Numbered from the stretch's first letter, positions 17,154 through 26,727 are shown. The stretch: 64,000 nt of DNA from Arthrobacter globiformis (GCF_003261175.1 NZ_QLNP01000098.1:62001-126000); one strand, 5' to 3'. Numbers and translations are program-made. Notes: generated from the sequence alone by a model not told the origin.

Positions 17154-17474
17154 ATGACTGAGAACGAACCGTCCGGCGCCCAGAAGATGTTCGGCGAGTT
17201 TGCCCCGAAGTTCGCGCGGCTCACCGACGACGTGCTTTTCGGCGACGTTTGGAAACGCCCCGAGCTGTCACCCCGCGACCGCAGCCTGGTGACCATCACC
17301 GCCCTGGTAGCCGGCGGCAACAGCGAGCAGCTCGGCTACCACATCTCCCTCGGCCGGAAGAACGGCCTGACCGAAGACGAGGTCAAAGAGGCGATCATCC
17401 ACCTCGCCTTCTACACCGGCTGGCCCAAAGCCATCACCGCGATCATGATCGCCAAGGACACCTTCACCGGCTGA
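17154..17474 (+). CDS. Carboxymuconolactone decarboxylase family protein
   Basis: The 106-residue all-helical protein contains ELSPRDRSLVTITALVAGGN, EQLGYHISLGRKNGLTEDEV and EAIIHLAFYTGWPKAITAI, the fold of the carboxymuconolactone decarboxylase/AhpD family. The CxxC of AhpD peroxidase partners is absent (GGNSEQL replaces it), so it is probably not a thiol peroxidase. It follows the cupin gene; the pair probably acts on one small organic substrate. The ATG at 17154 has AGGAG about seven bases upstream. A strong terminator follows the stop. Confidence 0.88.
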   Translation: MTENEPSGAQKMFGEFAPKFARLTDDVLFGDVWKRPELSPRDRSLVTITALVAGGNSEQLGYHISLGRKNGLTEDEVKEAIIHLAFYTGWPKAITAIMIAKDTFTG

Positions 17475-17538
17475 GCCCTTGCCTGCCGGGTGCGCCGGCT
17501 CCTCGCGGCGCCGGCGTGGGGGAGCGCCGAACGCGGGC

Positions 17539-17571
17539 GAGGCCCTGTCCGCTCTTACCGGACAGGGCCTC
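17539..17571. terminator. Bidirectional terminator between cupin operon and csbD-like gene
   Basis: A perfect 13-bp inverted repeat (GAGGCCCTGTCCG at 17539-17551, CGGACAGGGCCTC at 17559-17571) with a 7-base loop lies between two convergent genes. Confidence 0.85.
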
Positions 17572-17593
17572 GAGCATTAAAACGGGACCTGGG

Positions 17594-17770
17594 TCAGTGC
17601 CTCCTGAAGGCGTCCTTGATCTTTTCGCCGGCCTGCTTGAGGTCGGCCCTGATGTGGCGCTCCCTGCCTTCAGCCCTGAGGCGCCTGTCACCGGTGGCGC
17701 GTCCGGCTGCTTCCTTGCTTCTGCCGTGGAGTTTCTCGGCGGCATTGTGGATCTTGTCACCCAAACCCAT
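17594..17770 (-). CDS. CsbD family stress protein, 58 aa
   Basis: This very short gene encodes MGLGDKIHNAAEKLHGRSKE, then ATGDRRLRAEGRERHIRADL and KQAGEKIKDAFRRH. The pattern of amphipathic helices rich in Lys, Glu and Ala, with the AAGRATGD segment, is that of CsbD-like proteins, small soluble stress-induced proteins of unknown mechanism. AGGAGG lies five bases before the ATG at 17770; an adjacent ATG at 17773 would leave too short a spacer. Terminator hairpins lie on both sides, so it is probably a single-gene transcript. Confidence 0.88.
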   Translation of the reverse strand: MGLGDKIHNAAEKLHGRSKEAAGRATGDRRLRAEGRERHIRADLKQAGEKIKDAFRRH

Positions 17771-17870
17771 CATGACCTCCTGTTCGGGAAAGCCGGGGCG
17801 GCCCGCTGCCGCGGCGGCCGCTCTCAGTTTATCGGCGGCGGGGCCGGAACGCTCCTGCCCTTAATGTGGA

Positions 17871-17907
17871 ACGGCCGCTGCAACCCGGTTGGAGTTGCAG
17901 CGGCCGT
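17871..17907 (-). terminator. Terminator after the giant repeat protein gene
   Basis: A perfect 14-bp inverted repeat (ACGGCCGCTGCAAC at 17871-17884, GTTGCAGCGGCCGT at 17894-17907) lies 50 bases beyond the stop of the giant gene, with AAAACGG-type sequence before the stem in the direction of that gene. Confidence 0.8.
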
Positions 17908-17956
17908 GCCGTTTTCGTGCGCCTGACTTGCGACGACGGTCAGCTCACCGAGGTTG

Positions 17957-19853
17957 TCAGCTCACCGCCGCTGTCGTGGCGGAGGTTTTCGCCGCCGTCG
18001 TAAATCCGGCCTTGGATCCCGCGACGGTTACCGTCAGTGTCTTGCCCATGTCCGTTGCCAGCGGCTTGTACGTGCTGGCCGTGGCACCGGCGAGTGCCAC
18101 GCCGTTGGCGTACCACTGGTATTTCAGCGAGACCGGTGCCGGTCCCCACGTGCCCGGCACCGCGGTGAGCACCGTGCCCACTGTGGCAGTACCTGAGACT
18201 GTGGGCGCCGGAACGGTCAGCACGCCAGCGGCCACCTTGACCGACACCGCGCTGGTCTTGGTGACACTGGTGAAGCCGGACTTCGAGCCGGTGACCGTGA
18301 CGGCCAGGGTCTTGCCAAGCACCGCGGTTGACGGGGTGTAAGTGCCGGCCGTGGCGCCCGGGATGGCAACGCCGTTCGCCTTCCACTGGTACTTCAGCGT
18401 GACCGGCGCCGGCCCCCAGGCGCCTGTTGCCGTGAGGACGGACCCCACCCTGACAGCACCGCTGATGCCGGGAACCGGTGCGGTGAGGGTGCCGACTGCG
18501 ATCTTTGCGGTGACCGCGGACGTCTTGGCCGTCGTCGTATAGCCCGCTTTGCTTCCGGTGACCGTGACACTCATGGTCTTGCCGACCACGGCAGCGGCCG
18601 GCTTGTACGTGCTGGCCGTGGCGCCGGCAACCGCAACACCGTTGGCCTTCCACTGGTACTTCAGGGCGACCGGTGCCGGTCCCCACGCGCCGGGAACCGC
18701 CGTCAGGGTGTAGCCCACCTTTGCTGTTCCGGTGATCCTGGGAGCGGGTGCGGACAGGGTTCCGACGGCGACCCTTGCGGTGAGTGCCGACGTCTTCGCC
18801 GCCGTGTTGTAGCCGGCCTTGCTGCCGGTGACCGAGACACTGATGGTCTTGCCCACCACAGCCGCGGCCGGCTTGTACGTGCTTGCCGTGGCTCCGGCGA
18901 TGGCGCCGCCGTTGGCCTTCCACTGGTACCGCAGGGTGACCGCCGCCGGTCCCCAGGGTCCCGGGACTGCGGTCAGCGTGTAACCGACCTTGGCGGTTCC
19001 GGTGATCCTGGGAGTCGGGGCGGTGAGGACGGGGTTGAGGGCCATCACCGTGCCGGTGGCGGCGGAGGTCTTGGTTGCCGTGGTGTACCCGGTCTTGGTG
19101 CCCGTCACGCTAAAGGTCAGCGTCTTGCCCACCTGTGCCGCGGCCGGCTTGAACGTGGCGGCGGTGGCGCCGGTGATGGCGGCGCCGTTGGCCTTCCACT
19201 GGTACTTCAGGGCAACCGGTGAAGGCCCCCATGTACCGACGGTTGCAGTCAGCGTGGAACCCACCTTGGCCGTGCCCTTTACCGTGGGGGTGGGCGCGGT
19301 GAGAGTTCCTGCTGCGACCTTGGCGGTGGCCGCCGAGGTCCTGGTTTCCGTGGCGTAGTCAGCCTTCGAGCCAGCGACGGTGACGGTCAGGGTCTTGCCG
19401 ACCGTCGCTGCCGTGACTTTGTAGGTGCCTGCCGTGGCTCCAGTGATGCTGATGCCGTCGGCGTTCCACTGATACATCAGCGTCACCGGCGCAGGTCCCC
19501 ACGTGCCGGGTACCGCGGTCAGCGTGGAATCCACCTTGGCCGTGCCGCTGATGGTGGGTGTGGGGGCGGTCAGGGCGGCTGCCGCCACCTTGGCCGTGGC
19601 TGCGGACGTCTTGGTTTCCGTGGTGTAGCCGTCCTTGGTGCCGGTGACGGTCACGGTCAGCATCTTGCCGACCGTAACTGCCGTGGGCTTGTAGGTGTTG
19701 GCAGTGGCCCCGGCGATGTCGGCGCCGTCGGCCTTCCACTGGTAACTCAGCGTCACCGGTGAAGGTCCCCAGGTGCCCGGCTCCGCGGTGAGTGTGGAGT
19801 CCACCTTAGCGGTGCCGGCGATGGTGGGCGCCGGGGCGGTGAGCTGGGGTACC
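17957..19853 (-). repeat. Seven tandem ~270-bp repeats (Ig-like domains)
   Basis: Seven consecutive coding units of 264-276 bases encode the C-terminal domains. Units 4 and 5 (about 18440-19020) are nearly identical in protein sequence, for example both contain PRITGTAKVGYTLTAVPG, suggesting recent duplication or gene conversion. Confidence 0.9.
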
Positions 19854-22800
19854 GCGTAGGACAGGTCAAACGTGGTGGCACTCCCGCTGGTCACGGCTAC
19901 CGGGATCGCGCTGGCTTCTTCGGCGGTGTTGCCCGAGTAGAGGTTGCCCGGACTCATGTAAGCGAGAACATGCAGGAGGTACTTTCCTGTAGTAAGCCCG
20001 CCGATGCTGTATTTTCCGCTGTCATCGGAGAATCCCATGCGCGTGACGAACGAACCGTCCCGGGTGTAGGCCTCAACATACGCGTTGGGCAGCGGCTTGC
20101 CGGCCTTGTCCAGCAGTGTTCCTGTGATCGACCCGCCACGTTTCAGCGTTGCGTCGATATTCTGCACGGACTGGTTTTGAGCGAGGGTGATGGCTTGAGC
20201 CTGTTCCAGGCCTGCGGACTCAGGCTTATTCGAGTAAAACTGCGCTTCGTCCCCGTAGTAGCCGTTGGACCGGTTGAAGGCGACCTTGTATGAACCTGCA
20301 GTGAGACCGACCAGGCTGTAGTTGCCGGCCGCGTCCGTCTGCGTGGTCCTGATGGCTTTCCCAGCCTGGTCAAATACGGTGATCGGGTACGAGTAGCCGC
20401 TCACCGTGCCCGTCACCTTGCCCTGTATGGACCCGCCCGTGCCGACGGCCATATCGATGGCCGGCTTGGCCTCCTCCGCCGCGAGCGTTACCAGGGTTGC
20501 CGTGTCGGCTGTCGTGCCGCCGTACCACGTATCCGTGGCCCCGCTCTGTTCGCCTGAGAACCGCACTTTGTAGGTACCCGGTTCGAGGCCAGCGATTGTG
20601 TAGGTTCCGTCTGTTGCGACCCAGACGACTGCCGCACTGTCAGCGGGGGCTCCGGCGAGCGTGGCGTGAACCTGTGCCGCACTTAGATTTACCGCGGCAG
20701 GCGCAGTCACCTTGCCACTGATGGAGGCACCCTTCTTCATCGTCACATCGATGGCGGAGCGGTCCTGGCCCGCGGTAACGGCCACTTCAGTTGCGGTGCC
20801 GATGGAGGTGGCATTGCTGTACCACTGCTGAAGGACACCCGAGTTGTTTTCGTATCCCCGGAACTGCAGCTTGTAACCTCCGGCCAGCAGTCCGCGGAAG
20901 GTGTATGTGCCCGCATCGTCGAGGTACGCGGTGCCCGTAGGCAAGGTTTCGCCGGTCCTATACAGGCTGACGTACACCGAGTAAGGGGAAACGCCTTCCG
21001 GCAGCGTGACCTTGCCGCTGATGCTGGCACCCTTCGCCAGCGTAGCGTTGATGCCCGTGCGGTCCTGGCCCGACGTTACTGTCACAGGGGTTGCTTCCGC
21101 CTCGCTCTGGGCGTCCTCAAACCACTCCTCCAGAGCTCCCGAGTTGCCCTGGAAATTGAGTTTGTATGTTCCCGCGGCCAGGCCCTTCAGCTTGTATGTT
21201 CCGTCGCTGTTCACGCTGGCGCCAGGCCGGTACGGGTCTGCCTCTGAGACTGCCGTCACATACGTCGATGTCAGCCTGACGCCGGCAGGTGCACTTACCG
21301 TGCCGCTGATCGTGGCGCCCTTGATCAGGGTTGCCTTGATGCCCGACAGATCCTGTCCGGGGGCTACCGCAACAGTTGTGGCGGTCGCCATGCTGGTGCC
21401 ATTTTCATGCCACTGCTCCAGGGCGCCGGAGTCGTAGCCGGAATAGCGGATTTTGTAGTTACCGGACGTCAGCCCGGAAACCCTGTAACTGCCGTCAGAT
21501 TGCACTTCCGCATAAAGGGGAAACGCCCGGGCGTTGTCTGTGTTGTATACGGCCACGTTCACAGCGGCGATGTCGACGCCGGCCGGAGCGACCATCTGGC
21601 CGCTAATCGAGGCGGCCTTGATCAGAGTTGCATCCGCGTTCGTGCTGGCCTGCCCATCCGCAAGAGTAATAGCGGTAGCCTCAGCAGACGTCAATGCACC
21701 GCCATACCATCGGTCCAGCGCTCCGGAATCGCTTGCGTCGAACTGAATCTTGTAGGAGCCGGCGGGAAGCCCGACGAATTTGTAGGAGCCGTCGGCACCC
21801 AGGCTTACCGTGGATGACCAGTCGTACGAGCCGCCCGGGAACAAGTAGGCCCTCACCCGGGCCAAATCCACTCCGGCCGGTGCGCTCACCAAGCCGCTGA
21901 TCGAGGCCCCTGTAACGAGGTCAGCATCAATGCCGGTAAGGTCCTGGCCTTCGGAAAGTGTGATGGCCGTGGCAGTTTCAAATGATTTGGCCCCGGCGTG
22001 CCACTGTGCAAGGGTCCCGGTGCCGTCGCCGGCGAACTGGATCTTATAGCTTCCCGCGGCAAGATCGCCGGCGGTATAGCTTCCGTCTGCCTTGACCTGG
22101 AACCACCTACTGCTGTTGCGGTCCTCCGATGAGTAAACGTTGAGATAAATGGAGGCAGCATCAACGCCGGCGGGGAGGGTGACCCGTCCGCTTATGGAAG
22201 CCGCCTTGACCAAGGTCTCATTGATCCCGGTGAGGTCTTGGCCTGTTCCGAGGGTGAGGGGAGTGGCCGTTTCGAATGAATGGGCGCCCGCATGCCACTG
22301 GTCCAGCGCGCCGGACCTGTTTCCATCAAACTGGACCTTATAGCTTCCCGCTGCAAGGCCTGTGACCCTGTAGCTGCCGTCCTGATCCACCTGGACGGAC
22401 CCGGAGCCGGACATGCTGTCGGACCTGTGGACTCGTACCGTGACGCCCGTCAGGTCTACGCCGGCCGGTGCGGTGACGCGGCCGCTGATCGTCGCGGCCT
22501 TGACCAAAGCCGCGTCGACTCCGGTGACATCCTGGCCCGGGACGAGTGTTATGGGCGAGGCGGCTTCCTCCGACTCGGCGTTCGCGGCCCACTGGTCCAG
22601 CGCGCCGGAGCTGTTTCCGCTGAACTGAACTTTGTAGGTCCCTGCCGGAAGGCCGGCAATCCTGTAGCTGCCGTCCTGGCTGACCCAGGTGCTCGCCGGA
22701 AAGCCTAACGTGCTGTTGGATGCGTACGCCTGCACTGTTATGGAGGTGACATCCATCCCTGCCGGTACGGTGACCTGCCCGCTTATCGTGGCACCCTTCA

Positions 22801-23797
22801 CCATTGCTGCGTCGATGCCGGTGAGGTCTTGGCCCTGGGCGAGCGGAATGGAAGTGGCGGTGTTGAAGGAGTCGGCATCGGCATACCACTGGTCCGGCGC
22901 TCCGGAGTTATATGCGTCAAAGTGGACTTTGTAGTTGCCTGCGGGCAGCCCTTTGACCGTGTAGCTGCCGTCCGGGCTGACCTGTCCGTACCCGGAGTAG
23001 GAGAAGTAGTCCGATTTGTGGACCCTGACGCTGACGGCTGTGAGGTCGACTCCTTCAGGGGCGGTGACCCGCCCGCTGACGGTTGCGCCCTTATCCAGTG
23101 TTGCGTTGATCCCGGTCCGCTCCTGGCCCGCGGCGAGCGTTAGCGGAGTGGCGGTGTCAATGGATTGGGCACCCTCGTACCAGCGGTCCAGGGCCCCGGA
23201 GCTGTTTCCACTGAACAGGACTTTGTAACTACCCGCCGGAAGGCCGATGACCTTGTAGCTGCCGTCTCCGGCCACCGGCGCGTAGGCCGGGATGGACATG
23301 CCGTCCGCAGTGTGGACGCTGACGCTAATGCCGTTGAGATCGACTCCCGTCGGCGCCGTTACCTGACCGCTTATCGCTGCGCTCTTGACTAGGGTCAGGT
23401 CGATGCCGGTGAGCTGTTGCGCGGGGGCGAGGGCCACCACCGTGGCGCTCGCCTGGTCGGCGGTTCCGCCGTACCACTCTCCGAGGTGGATGTTGCTGTA
23501 GTCAAAAAACTGCAATTTGTAGGAGCCTGCAGGAAGATTTCCGGCAGTGTAATTGCCTTCGGCATCTGCATAGCTGCTGGTCACATATTCAGAAGTTTCG
23601 GCGTTGGTCACGTGAACGCCTATGTACCCTTGGCTGCCTCCAGAGAAGTCAGCGGTGATTTTTCCGCTGATGGAGGCACTGGCATCGCCGCCCACTTCTA
23701 CTGCGGCCGCCGGTGTCAACCCCGTAACTATCAGTGCCGACATTACCGATAACAATATTGCGATTCTCATGCGGAATCGCCTGCTCCTAGCGAGCAT
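17957..23797 (-). CDS. Giant exported protein: 13 carboxypeptidase-regulatory-like repeats + 7 Ig-like repeats
   Basis: The 1,946-residue protein has a basic n-region (RSRRFRMR) and a signal peptide ending near LTPAAA-VEVGG. Thirteen repeats of about 85-100 residues follow, each opening with a variant of ASISGxVTAPAGVDL and containing YxVxGLxAGSYKVQF and DQWxxxAxSxxxATxxTL, resembling carboxypeptidase-regulatory/Cna-B-like beta-sandwiches. From about residue 1315 seven repeats of about 90 residues run to the end, each with TISGTAKVxSTLTAxPGTW, YQWxxxG and GKTLTVTVTGxKxGY. No catalytic domain, LPXTG or membrane anchor is visible, so it is predicted to be secreted or held non-covalently. A short G-rich site precedes the ATG at 23797; MRIAIL at 23770 is an alternative start. 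Adhesion or matrix function is inferred only. Confidence 0.85.
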   Translation of the reverse strand: MLARSRRFRMRIAILLSVMSALIVTGLTPAAAVEVGGDASASISGKITADFSGGSQGYIGVHVTNAETSEYVTSSYADAEGNYTAGNLPAGSYKLQFFDYSNIHLGEWYGGTADQASATVVALAPAQQLTGIDLTLVKSAAISGQVTAPTGVDLNGISVSVHTADGMSIPAYAPVAGDGSYKVIGLPAGSYKVLFSGNSSGALDRWYEGAQSIDTATPLTLAAGQERTGINATLDKGATVSGRVTAPEGVDLTAVSVRVHKSDYFSYSGYGQVSPDGSYTVKGLPAGNYKVHFDAYNSGAPDQWYADADSFNTATSIPLAQGQDLTGIDAAMVKGATISGQVTVPAGMDVTSITVQAYASNSTLGFPASTWVSQDGSYRIAGLPAGTYKVQFSGNSSGALDQWAANAESEEAASPITLVPGQDVTGVDAALVKAATISGRVTAPAGVDLTGVTVRVHRSDSMSGSGSVQVDQDGSYRVTGLAAGSYKVQFDGNRSGALDQWHAGAHSFETATPLTLGTGQDLTGINETLVKAASISGRVTLPAGVDAASIYLNVYSSEDRNSSRWFQVKADGSYTAGDLAAGSYKIQFAGDGTGTLAQWHAGAKSFETATAITLSEGQDLTGIDADLVTGASISGLVSAPAGVDLARVRAYLFPGGSYDWSSTVSLGADGSYKFVGLPAGSYKIQFDASDSGALDRWYGGALTSAEATAITLADGQASTNADATLIKAASISGQMVAPAGVDIAAVNVAVYNTDNARAFPLYAEVQSDGSYRVSGLTSGNYKIRYSGYDSGALEQWHENGTSMATATTVAVAPGQDLSGIKATLIKGATISGTVSAPAGVRLTSTYVTAVSEADPYRPGASVNSDGTYKLKGLAAGTYKLNFQGNSGALEEWFEDAQSEAEATPVTVTSGQDRTGINATLAKGASISGKVTLPEGVSPYSVYVSLYRTGETLPTGTAYLDDAGTYTFRGLLAGGYKLQFRGYENNSGVLQQWYSNATSIGTATEVAVTAGQDRSAIDVTMKKGASISGKVTAPAAVNLSAAQVHATLAGAPADSAAVVWVATDGTYTIAGLEPGTYKVRFSGEQSGATDTWYGGTTADTATLVTLAAEEAKPAIDMAVGTGGSIQGKVTGTVSGYSYPITVFDQAGKAIRTTQTDAAGNYSLVGLTAGSYKVAFNRSNGYYGDEAQFYSNKPESAGLEQAQAITLAQNQSVQNIDATLKRGGSITGTLLDKAGKPLPNAYVEAYTRDGSFVTRMGFSDDSGKYSIGGLTTGKYLLHVLAYMSPGNLYSGNTAEEASAIPVAVTSGSATTFDLSYAVPQLTAPAPTIAGTAKVDSTLTAEPGTWGPSPVTLSYQWKADGADIAGATANTYKPTAVTVGKMLTVTVTGTKDGYTTETKTSAATAKVAAAALTAPTPTISGTAKVDSTLTAVPGTWGPAPVTLMYQWNADGISITGATAGTYKVTAATVGKTLTVTVAGSKADYATETRTSAATAKVAAGTLTAPTPTVKGTAKVGSTLTATVGTWGPSPVALKYQWKANGAAITGATAATFKPAAAQVGKTLTFSVTGTKTGYTTATKTSAATGTVMALNPVLTAPTPRITGTAKVGYTLTAVPGPWGPAAVTLRYQWKANGGAIAGATASTYKPAAAVVGKTISVSVTGSKAGYNTAAKTSALTARVAVGTLSAPAPRITGTAKVGYTLTAVPGAWGPAPVALKYQWKANGVAVAGATASTYKPAAAVVGKTMSVTVTGSKAGYTTTAKTSAVTAKIAVGTLTAPVPGISGAVRVGSVLTATGAWGPAPVTLKYQWKANGVAIPGATAGTYTPSTAVLGKTLAVTVTGSKSGFTSVTKTSAVSVKVAAGVLTVPAPTVSGTATVGTVLTAVPGTWGPAPVSLKYQWYANGVALAGATASTYKPLATDMGKTLTVTVAGSKAGFTTAAKTSATTAAVS
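19860..23710 (-). repeat. Thirteen tandem ~250-300-bp repeats (carboxypeptidase-regulatory-like domains)
   Basis: Thirteen diverged units, each beginning with an ISG-type strand. The first and the last two lack the VDL segment. The eleven central units share the DQW/EQW motif in mid-repeat. Confidence 0.85.
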
Positions 23798-24182
23798 CTT
23801 CCATCCCCCCACGGGTACGGCAGCGGTGCGGCTGCGCCATTCAATTGTCAAATAACGCCTCAGTGTAACCCGCAGATTGGGGTATATAAACCGAGTGGAA
23901 GAATAGGGTGTAATCAACTACCTGCCGAATTGTGCCCGTGGATCGCCTCGTTCGTAACAAAAAGCTGAATTGCAAATCGAAACTCAAGAATTCCACAGGA
24001 TTGGATCAAGAAGCGCGCAATTTCCGGAAAATGCAACGGGAGCGCCGGTCGGAGCTGTTATTTTGCCAGGCAGCTCCGCGGCACCGGGGCCTGACACGAG
24101 CCCATCATCAACGCGAAACGTTCTTGAAAACATCGTGGTGCAGGCTGGGGCCATCGAAGCTGTTCGGGGAAGGGGCCCAGAG
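23798..24182. other. Promoter region of the giant gene, relatively A/T-rich
   Basis: About 385 bases between divergent genes. The part at 23835-24010 is clearly richer in A/T than its surroundings (TATATAAAC near 23884, AACAAAAAGC near 23957). This may be the promoter region or recently acquired sequence. No gene with convincing coding character was seen. Confidence 0.45.
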
Positions 24183-24554
24183 ATGATTGAACAAGACAAG
24201 CTTGAAGTGCGGTCCGGTGCAGAACTGGCTGTAGGCGACGAGATTGAGGCCTGGCACCGGGGGCGGCTGGCTCACCGGGGGACCGTGAGCAGCACGATCC
24301 AGGACATCGACCTCGTCTGGATCATCGACGCCCGGACCGGAGCCCGCCGGCTGCTGGACCTCGAGCAGCTCAGCGTGCGGCGGGTCGCGGCCGGAAAGGC
24401 GGCAGACGCCGTCGGGCATTCCAACGGTGCCGGAAGCGTAAGGGCGTCCGACGCCGGGAACCCGGCAAACGCCGTCGGCAAGCCTCCCGCCCGGCGAAGG
24501 CCTGTGAGAAGCCTGAGCCAGGTGGTCTTTATTGAGGCACCGGCAACGCGCTAA
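24183..24554 (+). CDS. Small hypothetical protein, paralogue of the protein at 34529
   Basis: The 123-residue protein has a compact N-terminal domain of about 65 residues (ELAVGDEIEAWHRGRLAHRG, then LVWIIDARTGARRLLDLEQL) that looks like a small beta-barrel of SH3 or KOW type, followed by a low-complexity Ala/Gly/Arg tail. The same core pattern, GDxxEAxxxGRLxxxGxV then W[IL][IL][DE]xRTGxRxLLD, occurs in the protein encoded at 34529-34828. The ATG at 24183 is preferred; GGGGAAGGGG lies upstream, though the spacing is loose. It is convergent with the KtrA gene three bases away. The function is unknown. Confidence 0.7.
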   Translation: MIEQDKLEVRSGAELAVGDEIEAWHRGRLAHRGTVSSTIQDIDLVWIIDARTGARRLLDLEQLSVRRVAAGKAADAVGHSNGAGSVRASDAGNPANAVGKPPARRRPVRSLSQVVFIEAPATR

Positions 24555-24557
24555 GCG

Positions 24558-25250
24558 TCAGGGCAGGTTGCTGAACCGCTCCGCCTGGGTCTTGCTGCCC
24601 TGCACGATGATCTGGTCGTCGTCGTACAGGACGGTCTGCGCGGTGGTGTGGCCCCAGATGCCGCCGGGGCGCTTGACCGCCACGATGGTGATGCCGTACT
24701 TGTCGCGCAGGCCCAGCACGCCGAGCGGACGGTCGCGGGCCTCGGTGGGCGGGCTGGTGCGGATCATCACGAAGTCGTCCTCGAACTCGACGTAGTCCAG
24801 CAGCGAGCCGCGGACCAGGTGAGCCACCCGCTTGCCCATGTCATGCTCGGGCCGGATCACGTGGTCTACGCCGAGCTGGTTGAGGATCTCGGCGTGCGGC
24901 TCACTGATGGCCTTGGCCCAGATCTGCGGCTTCTTGAACGTGAGCAGGCGGGACGTCGTGAGGATGCTCGCCTCAATGTCGCTGCCGATGCCCACCACGG
25001 CACGGTCGAACTCGTGGACGGAGAGCTGGCGCAGCACCTCCTCCTTGGTGGAGTCCGCCCGGACCACGTGCGTGAGTCGGCCATTGTAGGACTGCACGGT
25101 GTCCTCATTGGAATCGATGCCCAGCACCTCGGTGCCCTGCGCCTCGAGCTCCAGCGCCAGCGACCCGCCGAAGCGGCCCAGTCCGATGACCACCACCGAA
25201 TCCGCCTGTGCCGTGGATTCGGGGGAACGGGAGAAGAAGTTCTTAGCCAA
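24558..25250 (-). CDS. ktrA: Potassium uptake regulatory subunit KtrA (TrkA family)
   Basis: The 230-residue protein has an N-terminal RCK/Rossmann domain with VVVIGLGRFGGSLALELEAQ (GxGxxG, about residues 20-27), an acidic end of strand 2 (GIDSN) for NAD(H)/ATP binding, and a C-terminal RCK-C domain (ARDRPLGVLGLRDKYGITIV). It is the cytosolic gating ring of a Ktr-type K+ channel/transporter. The gene overlaps the end of the TrkH/KtrB gene by eight bases, so the two subunits are translationally coupled. Ligands of the RCK-C domain in this family can include cyclic di-AMP. Confidence 0.92.
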   Translation of the reverse strand: MAKNFFSRSPESTAQADSVVVIGLGRFGGSLALELEAQGTEVLGIDSNEDTVQSYNGRLTHVVRADSTKEEVLRQLSVHEFDRAVVGIGSDIEASILTTSRLLTFKKPQIWAKAISEPHAEILNQLGVDHVIRPEHDMGKRVAHLVRGSLLDYVEFEDDFVMIRTSPPTEARDRPLGVLGLRDKYGITIVAVKRPGGIWGHTTAQTVLYDDDQIIVQGSKTQAERFSNLP

Positions 25251-26676
25251 TGAGGGGCCTTTCCTTCGGGTATTCGTAGAGGAGCGGGCGTTCGCGGAGC
25301 GCCAGTGCGGCCCCGAGCGTCACCGGGCCGAGGCGGCCGACAAACATCAGCAGGATCAGCACCACCTGCCCGGCCGGCGGCATGCCGGCCGTGATGCCGG
25401 TGGACAGGCCGACCGTGGCGAACGCGGAGATCACCTCGAACAGGATCCGCTCCTGGCCGAAGCCGGTGATGATCATGAGGAACATCGTGGAGCCGGCTAC
25501 GAGCGCGATGGCCAGGAGCACCATCGTGATGGCCTGCCGGTGCACGGCGCGGGACAGGCGCTTGCCGAAGATGTTCACGGCCGTTCCGCCCTGCAGTTCC
25601 GTCAGCATGATGAAGAACAGCACGCTGAAGGTGGTGATTTTCAGGCCGCCCGCGGTGCCGGCCGGGCCGCCGCCGATGAACATCAGGATGTCCATGCCCA
25701 GCCAGGACACCTCGTGCATCTGCCCGATGTCGACGCTGTTGAACCCGGCCGTGCGGGTAATGACGGACTGGAAGAACCCGGCCAGGATGCGCTCGCCGGG
25801 GTTCAGCCGGCCGAGGGTGGCCGGGTTGGACCATTCGACGGCGGTGAGGAAGACAGTCCCGCTGACCAGGAGCACCCCAGTGCCCACCAGGACCAGCTTG
25901 GTGTTCATGCTCCAGTGGATGGGCCGCTGGTACTGCCGGCGCAGTTCGAACAGCACCGGGAAGCCGAGGCCTCCGATGATCACCGCAGCGGCGATGGGCA
26001 GGCAGATCCACGGGTCCCCGGCGAAGCCGATGAGGTTGTCCGTGTGCAGCGCGAATCCGGCGTTGTTGAAGGAGGACACCGAGTGGAAGACACCGTGCCA
26101 CATGGCCCGCCCTGGCTCGTAGCCGTAGCCGGCCACGAGCCTCACGGCCAGGATGCCGGCGAGCACGATCTCCACGGTGAGGCTGATGGCCAGCACCCCG
26201 AGCAGCACGCGGCGGACGTCGCCGAAGCCGGTGCTCCTGGTCTCAGCGGCGGCTGACAGCCGTGAGCGCAGGCCCAACCGGCGGGCCATGAGCACGCCCA
26301 GCAGCGTGCCGAAGGACATGACCCCGAACCCGCCGATCTGGATCAGGGCCATGATCACCACCTTGCCGAAGCCGCTCCAGTACACCGGCGTGTCAACGGT
26401 AATCAGCCCCGTGACGCACACCGAGGACGTGGACGTGAACAGGGCGTCGAGGAAGGGTGCACCCTCGGGGCCGTTCCGCGAGATGGGCAGCATGAGCAGG
26501 ATGGTGCCGACGGCGACCGCCCCGGCGAACCCGAGCACGATCACCTGGGCCGGGTGCTGCGGCGCGAAGACGTTGAGAATGCGCGGGAAAACTTTGGAGC
26601 CGCCGGCCCACAGCCCGCTGTACCTACGGTCCGTTCCGGCCGCAGGCGGGGCCTTCGGGGCAGGAACGTCGCGCAT
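25243..26676 (-). CDS. ktrB: Potassium channel subunit KtrB/TrkH family
   Basis: The 477-residue membrane protein has four M1-P-M2 modules with selectivity-type loops such as TSTSSVCVTGLITVDT, SSFNNAGFALH, TRTAGFNSVDIGQM and ATVGLSTGITAGMPPAG. It forms the K+-conducting dimer that pairs with KtrA. The start is placed at ATG 26676 because TAGCGT lies seven bases before it, matching other probable leaderless genes here; a GTG nine bases upstream is the alternative. It is divergent from the KdpF-like peptide and APC transporter genes, which together look like a potassium-homeostasis island. Confidence 0.92.
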   Translation of the reverse strand: MRDVPAPKAPPAAGTDRRYSGLWAGGSKVFPRILNVFAPQHPAQVIVLGFAGAVAVGTILLMLPISRNGPEGAPFLDALFTSTSSVCVTGLITVDTPVYWSGFGKVVIMALIQIGGFGVMSFGTLLGVLMARRLGLRSRLSAAAETRSTGFGDVRRVLLGVLAISLTVEIVLAGILAVRLVAGYGYEPGRAMWHGVFHSVSSFNNAGFALHTDNLIGFAGDPWICLPIAAAVIIGGLGFPVLFELRRQYQRPIHWSMNTKLVLVGTGVLLVSGTVFLTAVEWSNPATLGRLNPGERILAGFFQSVITRTAGFNSVDIGQMHEVSWLGMDILMFIGGGPAGTAGGLKITTFSVLFFIMLTELQGGTAVNIFGKRLSRAVHRQAITMVLLAIALVAGSTMFLMIITGFGQERILFEVISAFATVGLSTGITAGMPPAGQVVLILLMFVGRLGPVTLGAALALRERPLLYEYPKERPLIG

Positions 26677-26727
26677 ACGCGTCACGCTACCACCGCGGTG
26701 TCCCCTGCAGCCGGTGTGAAGGAGGAG

